DNA of 64,000 bases from Madurella fahalii. Its lineage: Eukaryota > Ascomycota > Sordariomycetes > Sordariales. Position 1 is the stretch's first letter. Every line of letters begins with the position of its first letter. The notes under the pieces were generated by a model, which saw only the letters and a program-made list of their open reading frames with translations, did no database searches and was not told the DNA's origin. Made by a program: the position numbers and the translations under genes. Location of the stretch: NCBI GenBank assembly GCA_029876055.1, contig CM056875.1, forward strand, positions 1,550,001 to 1,614,000, in the 5' to 3' direction. Positions 10,491 through 20,507 of the stretch are shown piece after piece.

Positions 10491-12857
10491 TCACACAATT
10501 CTGAGAGTTACCTTTTCTGCGTTGTCAAAGAACCTGAAGACGCTAGACTCTGGGCGTCCTCCTTTCTGGATACCCGCTCTCAGTTGAAAACTTCCCCTTC
10601 GCTCATACGACTTAACCGAGGCATCGCACGCAAGCGGTTCCACGAGGATGCCCTCCACCCCGACCAGCTCACCAGTCAGCGGTCGCATGCCAACAAGAAG
10701 CAACTCGCTTTCCAGTTGCCGGCTCTCCAGCCCTTCCTCAATCGTCTTCCTATCATCAAAAGAGTCCGCCAACAAAATCAGCGCCCACCGGCTTTCACTT
10801 CCCTCTTCTTGGCCCAGTGGACCGTAGGAATAATAATTGTCGTACTGGATACCAGTTTTCTTCTTCGCCCATGAAACCTCGGAAGCCGCCCGAGCATGAC
10901 TTAGCGGCTGTACCCTTGCCGTTAGGACTACGTGACCTCCATTCAAGGCTCCATATTGAGCGGCCGGAACAGAGAGCTCCACTTTCCAGGATTCAACAGC
11001 GGCGTACTCTGTCAAGCTCGGCGTCCACGAAGGCACCATCACGGGCCCATCAACACTCGCCCATGACCACGAAGGCGCCCGGTAGGTATTCGGTCTCGTC
11101 AGTTTTGGCGAAATGAGGTGCCACAACAGCTGAGGCAACCACGTCCCAGGCTGGCGCAGGTCCACCAAAAGACCAGCAGCGTATAACGGGTCTTCCCCGC
11201 GTTTCTTGCTCACCGCAACCATATGCTGCGCAAGCGCTGACACAGCCCATAACTTGTCTTCGCCACGTCCAAGGTCCCTCTGGGTATAATCCCGAACGAT
11301 CACTCCCCACTGTATCGAAGTAGGCTGATCAATCAAGGAGCCGACGGGATAGATGCCGTCTACAAGAGACTGAACGCCCGGGATGGTTCTATCAGTGAGC
11401 GTGACCAAGTTCCCGCCGCAGCCACCAAAGGAGTTGAGACATGACCAGTAAAGCTGACGCCGGCCGAAGATAAGAATGCGCCGAGATAAAAGAGACTCTT
11501 GAAGAGTCCAGCCGCGTGTGGTGGTGGGCTCGGCCGGGGGAGGATCGGTTTCTTCGATAAGATAAACGTGGCCGATGGCTTGTCCGGTTTCTTTGAGTCC
11601 CAATTGGATCCGAATAGGGCCAACAGCGAACGTAGGATCTTCCCTCGCGTCGAGGAAACCATCAACGGCCTTCTCGGCGGAGGCAGCACACAATGTGATC
11701 GTAGCACGTCCGTAGTAGCTCGCCATGCGGGTAATCTCGGATTCTTTATCGGGGTTATTGCCTCTTCCATCGTCGTCATCCTGGTAAATGCACAGGGAAT
11801 CAATCCAAAGGTAGCGGAAACCCGTCACTCGTGCCACCCAGACCGCGTCTTGGACGGTTTGAGGCAGCTCGGACGAGTCGATGTTTTGCTTGTAGCCTTC
11901 GAGCTTGGCCTTGAGGAGTTTAGCAGGTTGGTCGCCTCCCCAGCAGTAGGAAAGCGCCATGAATCCGGCCTCGGCAACGGCTTTCATGAGAACCGTGTTA
12001 TCGGCCGTTTCAACAAGTTTCAGGTGAGGAGAATCGTGTTTGCCCACGTCAATCAGCCGTGTGGGTATGTCGCTGAAGTACACCTTCTCCCTTGGAAGGA
12101 GCTCCTTGACTTTTCGAGCCAGGCTCAGATGTCCGATCTGATCAGTCCTACACCATGGATGGTTCCTCATGCACGCCTGGAAACATTGCTGGGCAAATAA
12201 CATGGACTCCTGAGACTTGACGTCCCGTTCGTAGGGCCGAGACAAGATGTATTTCGAAGCAGGATCGCTGGCGGCAGCCCAGGCAGGCAATGTCCCAAGA
12301 AATGTAGAGTGGCTTGGATGACCTTCCGAGACGGCACCGCTGCAGACAAGCTTAAAGCTCAGCACGCATTGCCCACCTTGGCCGGAGTTCATTGAGGAAA
12401 TGCCAGAGATTTGGAACCGGCAATATTTTGCTATGACATCCATAGCTTCTTCCGTATCCCATTTCTTCGTCACAGTTGAGATGTACCCAACGGTCTTCTC
12501 AGCAATCCAGCGGTAGAGCTCGCAGCCTGCCCTGGCTGCATCGGCGGCTTGAAGAACATTGTGGTCCAGCACCGCAGAATACCACAGGTCATCTCCCCCA
12601 GTGGCTGCGAAAGATCGACCGCAGCTGGCACAAACATATTGACCATTGTTTGATGTTTTACCGACTCCTTCGTGGCGGCATTCGAAACAGATGTATACCG
12701 GCTTCTTAATACCAAGATCGAGTCTTATGGTCTCGCAGTGCCCGCAAGTGTGAGGTTTCTCGAAGGTAAACGATCTTAGGTCTGGACGTCCAGGATCTGG
12801 ATGTTGCAATCGCTCGCGAATGTCCTGGAGGAAGCTAATGGCTTGGTGCGTGTCCAT
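10491..12857 (-). CDS. HET-domain protein with N-terminal CxxC motifs
   Basis: Single-exon protein of 788 residues. HET domains trigger programmed cell death in vegetative incompatibility between fungal strains. The HET core lies at about residues 297-410: AGFMALSYCWGG (297-308), then TVQDAVWVARVTGFRYLWIDSLCI split over 334-357, and the conserved acidic/Arg block SEITRMASYYGRATITLCAA. A later conserved block is RGWTLQESLLSRRILIF near 446-462. Before the HET core are three CxxC pairs at about 38/41, 57/60 and 76/79, which look like a zinc-binding module. No NACHT, ankyrin or WD repeats follow; the C-terminal 300 residues have no recognised domain. It is flanked on both sides by AT-rich gene-poor DNA, as HET genes often are. 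The family call is firm; the allelic or recognition role is unknown. Confidence 0.92.
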   Translation of the reverse strand: MDTHQAISFLQDIRERLQHPDPGRPDLRSFTFEKPHTCGHCETIRLDLGIKKPVYICFECRHEGVGKTSNNGQYVCASCGRSFAATGGDDLWYSAVLDHNVLQAADAARAGCELYRWIAEKTVGYISTVTKKWDTEEAMDVIAKYCRFQISGISSMNSGQGGQCVLSFKLVCSGAVSEGHPSHSTFLGTLPAWAAASDPASKYILSRPYERDVKSQESMLFAQQCFQACMRNHPWCRTDQIGHLSLARKVKELLPREKVYFSDIPTRLIDVGKHDSPHLKLVETADNTVLMKAVAEAGFMALSYCWGGDQPAKLLKAKLEGYKQNIDSSELPQTVQDAVWVARVTGFRYLWIDSLCIYQDDDDGRGNNPDKESEITRMASYYGRATITLCAASAEKAVDGFLDAREDPTFAVGPIRIQLGLKETGQAIGHVYLIEETDPPPAEPTTTRGWTLQESLLSRRILIFGRRQLYWSCLNSFGGCGGNLVTLTDRTIPGVQSLVDGIYPVGSLIDQPTSIQWGVIVRDYTQRDLGRGEDKLWAVSALAQHMVAVSKKRGEDPLYAAGLLVDLRQPGTWLPQLLWHLISPKLTRPNTYRAPSWSWASVDGPVMVPSWTPSLTEYAAVESWKVELSVPAAQYGALNGGHVVLTARVQPLSHARAASEVSWAKKKTGIQYDNYYSYGPLGQEEGSESRWALILLADSFDDRKTIEEGLESRQLESELLLVGMRPLTGELVGVEGILVEPLACDASVKSYERRGSFQLRAGIQKGGRPESSVFRFFDNAEKVTLRIV

Positions 12858-14192
12858 CAGTCCCGGGTGTTTTGCCAGGATGTTACCTTATTCTATACGG
12901 CTGCAATCTAGGCTTTCCTCGATAAAGAGTTTATTGCAATATCAAAGGCAGAAGGTCAGCTAAATTTTGATCCGGCGAAGAGGGGTTGTGAGAGAGGGAG
13001 CGGGGCAAGTTACCTGAACATATGACTCCTGTGTCTTGGCACAGTTGGGCATCTGTGTAAACATGTTGCCTATGGCTAGGAGCTGTGGGGTTGATGTGCT
13101 CCGATCTGACGCTCCTTTCCGAGTTCAACTGCACTGACAGCGCTGGTCGTTGGACGACTTAGGATAGAGATTAACACCTTATTAAACCCCTCACACTGGG
13201 GTAAATCTCCCTCCTACGACTTATGGTTCTAGGTCTGTTTTGCCGTCTAGAGCGCCGATTTGGGCTAGCCCTGATTGGCGAGTTTTGATACCCTTGACTA
13301 AGGTACCTTAACCTTCGACGTATTGTACTGTACCACTGAACGCGGCCGACCCCCAAAGTCCATGTTACCGCCGTGGGACTCAAGGGCCGTACAGCTATAA
13401 TTAACACAGCGTGGCACGAGATTCCAGCAGGTAGAAACCAAGAATTTGACTGTATAGGAGATCATCTGGACTTGCTGTCCTGTATTTCAATCCCGAGAGA
13501 AATGAAGTTAGCTTGTTGTAATATTGTATTTTTTTCACCTGAGATTTCCCTGAGGCTGCTCTATAGTTCTCGTTCCTTAATGGATCTCGTGCTTGTCAGA
13601 ATCGTCGGGGCGTAGACAGCCAGAAAGGGGGAGATCAAATCGCATATGCCCTCTCTGATTCTTCAACTGTCTGCCGCTAATTCCCCAAGATTTTCTGTGA
13701 CGCCGACTGTTCGGATGATTATATAAAGTTATTAGGACGCACAAAATTTCTGGAAGCCGCCATACAATGGCTCGAAGGCCATGCGAACAAATATCGTAAG
13801 GTCACGCTCTACTCGCCCGGCGGCTTAATTGAGTAGACCGGCCAAACCTTCTTTATAGACGGGTGGAGGTCGGTAGCGGATACCTACACCTGAATCTGTA
13901 CCGTCTGAAAACTAGCTCTGTCCGCAAATCGGCACCGCCTAAAAAGACTTGTTCTGCAGAGATTGGCAGGTGAGACAAGATGTGCAGTCCTAACCGCAGA
14001 GAACCCTATATCTCTGTCACTTACCGACGTTGTTCTCAAACCAGACCTGCGTTGTAACTCTAGTATTAGAGGGACACTCCAAGGGCAAGGATCATGGCAG
14101 AGATACCGTCTATTGAACTCTTACGTCCCCCGAAGCCGACGCCAACCTCTAAACTCCATGCCCAACGCAATCAAGGCTGCCCTTGGGAAATT
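12858..14192. other. Gene-free interval between HET and AlaX genes
   Basis: No convincing reading frame. Composition is lower in GC than in the adjacent genes. It may contain promoter elements of the HET gene at its left end and decayed repeat DNA elsewhere. Confidence 0.4.
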
Positions 14193-15026
14193 CTATACGA
14201 CTCGATATGACACCTTACTTGTCCCCTTGGAGCGCGAGATCTTCTTCACTTCTATCTTGCCCACTTGACTGGAATCCTGAACATGCGTTCCACCGCAGGG
14301 ATAACTTCCTAGGCCCTCAATCTCCACCACTCGACCCATGGTCTCTCCCTCAGGCAACGCAAATCCCTCGCTAGTTCCGTGGCACTTCTTCAGCAGCTCT
14401 TCCATCGGCCACCAGTGGATCGTGATGGGCCGGGCTGATCGCACAAACTCATCCGTCTTAGCCTGGATGACATCCTTGTGCTTAGCCTCAAGCGTGCCAT
14501 TGAACACAACTGCGGCCGAGTCGGGATAATGTGAGGCTTTCGACTCCGTGAGCGGGGGGAGCACGCCTTCGCGGCAGAGCGCGTGGATGGCCAGGCTCAT
14601 GACATGTCCCGCGGTGTGCAGACGCGAGTGCAGGTTGCGCTTCTCCGGATCGACGCGTTGTTGCAGTTCCTTTCCCGCATCAAAGCCGGCAGTAGCCCCG
14701 TCGACAGGGATAAAACGGCCGAAATGGAGGATTTGGCTACCCTGGGCTGGCTGACGCACCGATTTGACTTCGAAAGTCGAGTCGGCCTTGGCAGCTGCGG
14801 CATCAGAAGAGGAGGTCATGGTTCCAATATCCGACGGCTGGCCGCCGCCCTGGACGTGGAATATGGTAGAATCCGTGATGACGGCGTGCTCTATCTCTGA
14901 CAAATCCTTTACGAGAGCCTGGTCCGGCGCCGTGAGTGCGGATACCGGGACGATGGAAAGGAGTTTGGCGGTATGGAATAGCCGCTCTCCATCTCGTTGA
15001 TAGACGAGTTGCGTTGAATCAGTCAT
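14193..15026 (-). CDS. AlaX-type alanyl-tRNA editing hydrolase
   Basis: Freestanding homologue of the editing domain of alanyl-tRNA synthetase, which hydrolyses Ser- or Gly-mischarged tRNA-Ala. A start at 15026 gives 277 residues; an in-frame ATG three codons upstream (15035) is also possible. Key motifs are present: GGGQPSDIG at about 60-68, the zinc ligands HTAGH at 137-141 within RNLHSRLHTAGH, and the second zinc pair CGGTH at 244-248. The length and an N-terminal barrel portion fit the medium AlaX type. There are no introns. It lies in the AT-rich accessory stretch, head-on toward the HET gene's promoter side, with a decayed argininosuccinate-synthase-like gene upstream. The catalytic metal site looks intact, so the protein is probably functional. 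Confidence 0.88.
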   Translation of the reverse strand: MTDSTQLVYQRDGERLFHTAKLLSIVPVSALTAPDQALVKDLSEIEHAVITDSTIFHVQGGGQPSDIGTMTSSSDAAAAKADSTFEVKSVRQPAQGSQILHFGRFIPVDGATAGFDAGKELQQRVDPEKRNLHSRLHTAGHVMSLAIHALCREGVLPPLTESKASHYPDSAAVVFNGTLEAKHKDVIQAKTDEFVRSARPITIHWWPMEELLKKCHGTSEGFALPEGETMGRVVEIEGLGSYPCGGTHVQDSSQVGKIEVKKISRSKGTSKVSYRVV

Positions 15027-15602
15027 CTTGAGCAATAGAGAATTGGTCAGCTGGCCCTGGAACCTCCGAATTTCAGAGATCGCTTGAGGAGCTTAGACGT
15101 ACTGTGAAAAGGAAACACGTGGGAAGGAGAAATGCAATCAATTGGAAGAGTGGTAGGTAGGTGTATGGTTTTGGCATGCAAGATTAACAGGAGTTGAGCG
15201 AGATAAGTTTCGGAATCGAGGGCGATCACCAGGTTATATATGTACGGTCTGCGCCGTACATGTACAATATGTACATCATGTAGAGCACAAGGCGTTGTAC
15301 ATGTCTGGGCTTGTACCTACTGAAGCGGGGCCGTCCGAGATCCACAGCTGACTGAGGGCAGTGGCCCTTCGGAGAGCCAACGGAGCGTCAAAAATGGGGA
15401 AAGTAACAGTAAGGGCCTTGAGAGTAAGGTATCATCCTGGTCTGATTTACTAAAAGAAACTAAAAAAGGAAGAATAGATGCGAAGGAGATCTCTAACACA
15501 ATGGAACCTTTCCCAATTTGAAGCTCCTCCGCGCCGCCCGGCCCCCAAACCCTGCAATGCCCCTATACTCCAGTCGTGCAAGGTACGATTAAATTCGCCA
15601 GA
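15027..15602. other. Spacer between AlaX and the ASS-like relic
   Basis: It should hold the AlaX promoter at its left end. A short cluster near 15235-15310 repeats the words GTACATGT and TGTACA several times (tatatatgtacgg, gtacatgtacaatatgtac, ttgtacatgtc), which is a locally palindromic stretch. No gene is seen. Confidence 0.4.
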
Positions 15603-16440
15603 CTATCTGCTGTCCTCGCTCCCAATGGTCCCGGTCCCGGTCCCGAATATAGCGAGGATTCTCTGCCACAACGGAACAGGGCAGGTAAAGTGTATGACCG
15701 ATGTCATGCAAGGCGGACGGAGTGTGAGCTTCTGGGTCGGATGATCCATGCCGCGTCGCGTCCATTGGTACGCATCTTCCGGGATGCAGAAACTCTCCGT
15801 ATCCCCCAATGGGCCGTCCTCGAACTCCCGGCATCACAGGTTTCATCGCCGCTCAGCTTGCGCTCAGACATGATGGTCAGCCCGGCCGCGGCTGATTTTT
15901 CCGCTTTCTTCTCTCGCGAGACGACGGAATGGGAATAGGGGCTCCTGAATCGTCTGGGGAAGCTAAGGCGCTGGGTGCATTTGTTGAGCCGGGGCCGGCT
16001 GTTCTGCGAAGGATTGGCCGTATGGGGCAGAAGACCCGCATTCAGGGCTTTGGCGTAGCCCGTGACCAGGCGTGCGGTGACCAGACGGGTGAGTGAGCTG
16101 CTGACCAGGAACATGCCCACATACGTCGGCGTGGGCGCGGATGGCGGGCGTGACGCCTTCCTTGACAGTGGGTCGCGGCCGTAAAGGAATTTGAAGATGG
16201 CGCTGAAATGGGCGGCGTGCTTGGTAAGGCCGACCTCGTCCACGGGCGCGCCAACATCTACCGCAACGGCGTGGATGTTGGTGAAGCCGAGCTGCTGAAG
16301 TCGGAGGAGCAGGTAAGTGCTGTCCAGCTCGCCTCTGAACATGGTGATGACGGGAACATCTCTGTTGCAGAACTGCGCAAGCTGATCCAAGCTTTCAATA
16401 GGCCCGTTCTCTTGGAGGAGGACGCCGTTGGCCTTTAGAC
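15603..16440 (-). pseudogene. Argininosuccinate-synthase-like ATP-pyrophosphatase, decayed
   Basis: A minus-strand relic. The readable frame begins near 16440 (GLKANGVLLQENGPIES, no ATG) and carries MFRGELDSTYLLLRLQQLG, where the usual PP-loop SGGxDS/T has become RGELDST. It then continues with VSSSLTRLVTARLV, HTANPSQNSRPRLN and SERKLSGDE. At about 15850 the frame is lost; the expected REFEDGPLGDTESFCIPED continues in another frame and reaches a stop at 15603. Comparing the two frames, a single lost A in a run of A after GGCGATG explains the break. With no start codon, an altered ATP loop and a frameshift, it is most likely a pseudogene of a secondary ASS-like family rather than of the arginine-pathway ArgG. 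Its placement in AT-rich DNA fits slow decay. Confidence 0.7.
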
Positions 16441-18202
16441 CCTACGCTAGTTAACATAACGACCTGAATATAAAGCAGTGTGCATGTACCATTGTGTTAT
16501 AATCGTTGTAAGAAACAGGGCGTGAAAGATAGAGGGTTTTGTATTGTTATGAGAAAGTGGGAGGGGGTAAAAAGGAGAGTGAGTGCCTTGAGCAGGCTGA
16601 GATTGAAATTGCGATGTGTTTTCCAGGTAACGACCGGAGATCCGAATCAATATTCAGTCGTCTAACCAGGCTATACCTTATACTATGGAGGGCGGCACTC
16701 CTTAGACAGCGATTGCTTTTTCTTCCACTTTCAAAAACGGGATTGTGATCGATATCTCTCGCACCGCTCTGGTAGGTCGGTGATACCAAAGGACGTACAT
16801 GCTATCTATGGGGGCACTTTAACAGGGGTACAACATCCCTCCACCCCTCTTCCCCCATTGAGATACTACTGCACAGCCAAATAGTTCAAGAGATACATCA
16901 ACATACATCTTACATTGACACATTGACTAGTTTAGCTGCAGCACTTGGAGCAGCCCCCGGATCGCGAATCCGTACAGTCAGCTATAACGAGATGGCATTT
17001 CAGATTATGACGACAATTACTTATCAAAAAAGAATTCGGTTTCATCTCCCCGAGATATTGGCTTACTGTGTCATCTGTGCCACACGGGGGAGCATCGTTG
17101 CTGTTTTTGCGATTTCGACTGTTTGATGGGTAGTGACTTGCCCTGTCACAACTCTTAACCTAGATCTAGATATAGAGATATTCAATAGCAGCCTGTCCCT
17201 GATCGCCGAAAACGGCCTGGACTGGATGCCTAGTAACTATCCTACTACGACATCTCACTGTTAACATAGTACAGTACATAGATATATACGTTCCATAGCA
17301 CAGTCTCTTACTAAATGGTTCTCGACGGTAGTATCGCACTACGTTGCCCCACTTTATTAACAACTCTTCTCGGAGGTAGTATTGCATGGCGTGGAAACGG
17401 ATGTTCTGTCTAAGGATAATAATGACCCAGACGACCTTACTCAAGGTGCAAGATAAAAATGCGTCCTCCGCAAGACCTAGCCTCTAGAGCGTTGTTCTAG
17501 TAAGTGGCTCCCTCTGATAAGAGGGTCCAAGATCCCTGGTGATAGTTTCCCCCAACGTGGTGGCACGAGTAGCTGTACTTGACAGAACTGGATATCTTCT
17601 ATCTGTTTCGCTATACGCTCTCTATTGGCATCGTTGGGCAGGGTATCGGTGTGTAAAGGTGACCGGGACAGGATCCTCTCAGGTTCTGGCCCCGTCCGTC
17701 TATGCTGCTGGGAGTGCAGCTGCTACCCTTCCGTAACGCGTTGCCAAGTGGGCTATGTCTACTTAGCCATTAGCACTTCGCAATAGGTTGGCGAGGTACA
17801 TCGCTACTCTCCTCCAATCTTCTGTGCCCCTTATCCCCCTAAGGGGTAACCGATCCCGCTGGCCGAGGTTGCCGAACTATTGCCCTCATATAACTGTACG
17901 GGATCTCGAATCTCCAAATGCTACAGGCTTTACCGGACTTGTCGTTATTGCGCTCGCACAAGAGGAAACATAGTCAGCCTGCGCATGACGAGTAGAACTG
18001 TCACAACCAAATTTCTACTTTGCCTATTCAGGTATCTGCCGTGGCGAATCAACCCATGCATCATCCATCCACATGATGTCTTTGTCTACCACTGTGCCCC
18101 TTTGGATGCAGGCCCAACACCCAATCCCCAAAAAACTCCAGCCCATCACCAAAAATGCGTCAAAATCAGGATTGCCCGTGACAACGCCGCGCTGTAAAAG
18201 AC
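16441..18202. other. AT-rich gene-free interval
   Basis: Many stop codons in all frames and frequent TA steps. Segments near 17440-17980 are a little more GC-rich but encode nothing recognisable. This could be RIP-altered repeat remnant; no terminal repeats or transposase/reverse transcriptase motifs were seen. Confidence 0.4.
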
Positions 18203-20507
18203 TTAGTAGAGCTCGTCCCTCTCCCGCTCCACCCTCCGGTCACCAAAGAGGTATGCCGCCTCCATGCAGTAGCCGCCCGCGCCCGTGGCCATGCGTTTCT
18301 CGCTACCATAGCAGATAACGACAGCATCCACGATCCCGCTCAAGATCCCTTCCATCGCGCCCAAGATGCCCCAGCCTATGAAGCTCGCGATCAAGCCCAC
18401 CACGTAGGCATATGCGCTTCCTCGTACACCCAGTCCACCGGGCTGCTCCAGCTGCCGCGCCGTCATGACCCAACCCGCAAAACCAAGGGCAATAGCCATT
18501 ATGAACCTCGTCGCATGCAGGATCAGCTTGGCCAGCCTATATGGGAGCAGCGGGGAGTACCGGTTGTGTTTCGGGAGCGCGGCTGGCGTGAGCGTGGTAG
18601 TCGGCATTTGCGGTGAGATGAAATCCATCTGGCTGAGCCCCCTCGACGACATGGCTAGGGTTTGTGAGTGGATAGCAGCATATGTCAAAGTCAAAGGGTT
18701 CGTCAGAGCCGCAATGGGGGTCGGGATAAAGGAGTACACAAGCATGTTGAGAATGTTCGCCAACCGTCGAGGCAAAACCAGCAGGGGAAGCCGGATGGCA
18801 AGGGCCAGTAATGTTGATAGACTGATCGTACCGAAAATCGTCGTCGTCGCATGCCCCAAAGCGGCCGAGACAACCTCCCTCGAAGACGGAGCCGGAACCG
18901 CATTGCGATGGAAATACCACTGAGACACCGTTGCTGCTGTGGTACTTCGCTGCACGCCTGCGATGATAGACAACGTCCAGATGTACATTAGGACAAAGTA
19001 CGTTCCGAGCCACCAGCTGGACGCGCTGATGATAAATCTAGCAAGCGTGCTCGAGAATCTTCCCCCCAGGAAGACTCTGGTGAACATGAGCAGCCAGACC
19101 CAAGTCCAGATCGCCACCGCGGCGAGGCATCCCATGCCCACGAGAACAAGAGCTGAGTTGGCGGCCAAGATGCGACTCGAAAACTCGAGAATTCCAACTG
19201 CTGACTGAAGCGCATGCCGTCCTTTGTAGACCAGATACAACCAGACGACCGCAGATATCCCGGGTACGAAAGCCGCCCATCGCATGACAGTGTCTTGGAG
19301 ACGCGTGCTGCCGCTCGTTGACTGGTAGCTAGATACGAACGGGTACAAGGAGAAAGAGACGAGAATCACCGGTACTGCAACCAGCACCAGAGAAACTAGG
19401 GGCTTGACGAACGATCGCAATGCTGCAAGCCAGACAAGGGCGACAATGATCGACACCAGCGTATCAACTGCTAACAAGTGGAACGACGACCGCAACGTAG
19501 TGTAAATGGTATCCCCGAGCGGTGGTTTGCCGCCGTTAGTGTGTAGGAAAACCAAGACGAAGGTGGCGAACAGAGATGCCTGGGCAATCAAGTAGAGCCA
19601 AGCAAAGAAAGCGTCGTGCTTAAAGATCTCACCGTCGGCGGGCGATGGTGTTGGCGCAGCATTTATGTTGATGTCGACGGAACTGGGAGGTAAGCCGAGC
19701 TCCGAGTCACTGGTTGAGTTCCTCCTTGGCAGATGCCGATCCGGGGTGGCTGTCAACCGGAATTTCTGAAAGGGCGGCGGATCATGATCGGCCGGCGCCT
19801 CTAGGGTCAGGTCAGTGGGCGGTTCGCTGTCGGCGATTGTTGACTCTAGGCCGACGTCTTCCATCCCCTTATTGTCATCATCCTCACTTCCACTCGACTT
19901 GGGCCGCTTTTGTCCCTTGGAGCCTTTGCCAGCGTCTTGTTCTTCCAGGGTCCGACGGGAGTAGCTTCTGGTGCCATTCCAGCTGCTCCTGATCCCCCTT
20001 AGACGCGCCGGAAGCCCACCTTCCTCGTACTCCCGGCTTTGCTCCACCGAGGCGTGGCCGTCGTCATTATCCGTCTCGGTGCTCTCGTCAAGTCGGCTCG
20101 CTGCGAAGACGCGTCGTGACCGCTGCAGAGCGAACAGGTCTGCCGCTTCACGGTCTCTCTCCTCTTCATCCTCGTCATCATGGTCGAGAGCTGCCTGAAA
20201 CAGCGGCGCATCGTTGGTAGCGTATCGAGACCCGAAGGCGGCTAGACTGCCGAACCGGGAGCTGCTCGGTTGGTACGGGTTTCCTCCGCCTCGACCTAGG
20301 TAACCCCGGCCTGCAAGCCTTGTTCCTCTGCTTTGCCAGTCCCCGGGCCGCGATGACCGCTCTGCTTGGTCTGTTTGGCCGAAGTTGGAGAGCCGTGATT
20401 GTGACTGAGCCAGGAATCTGGAGGCATCTGTCGATAGAGTAAGCGGCATCCCGGGAATGGGCAGGGCCCAGAAAGGCGGACTAAATCAACTCACATTCGG
20501 AGAACAT
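18203..20507 (-). CDS. PNS1: Choline-transporter-like (CTL/Pns1) membrane protein
   Basis: Multi-pass plasma-membrane protein of the CTL family (Pfam choline transporter-like), whose yeast member is Pns1. The long frame starts at 20449, but a better model has a 13-base first exon (20507-20495, MFSE), a GTGAGT donor, and exon 2 from 20427. This gives MFSEYASRFLAQSQSRLSNF and 745 residues. The first 260 residues are hydrophilic, acidic and low-complexity. About ten membrane helices follow from residue 280, such as FAWLYLIAQASLFATFVLVFL, ALVWLAALRSFV and YFVLMYIWTLSIIAGVQ. The C-terminal family signature is present: MLVYSFIPTPIAALTNPLTLTYAAIHSQTL, split, and IVDAVVICYGSEKR. Substrate choline is not established for fungal members. 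It is transcribed away from the Rab gene. Confidence 0.85.

Noticed and set aside
16441..18202. Possible retrotransposon remnant
   Set aside because: No terminal repeats, target duplications, reverse transcriptase or transposase motifs could be found by eye; only the AT-rich look supports it.
20449..20449. ATG at 20449 as the start of the Pns1-like protein
   Set aside because: A short upstream exon (20507-20495) with a perfect GTGAGT donor yields MFSEYASRFLAQ, a better family start than MPLTLSTDASRF.
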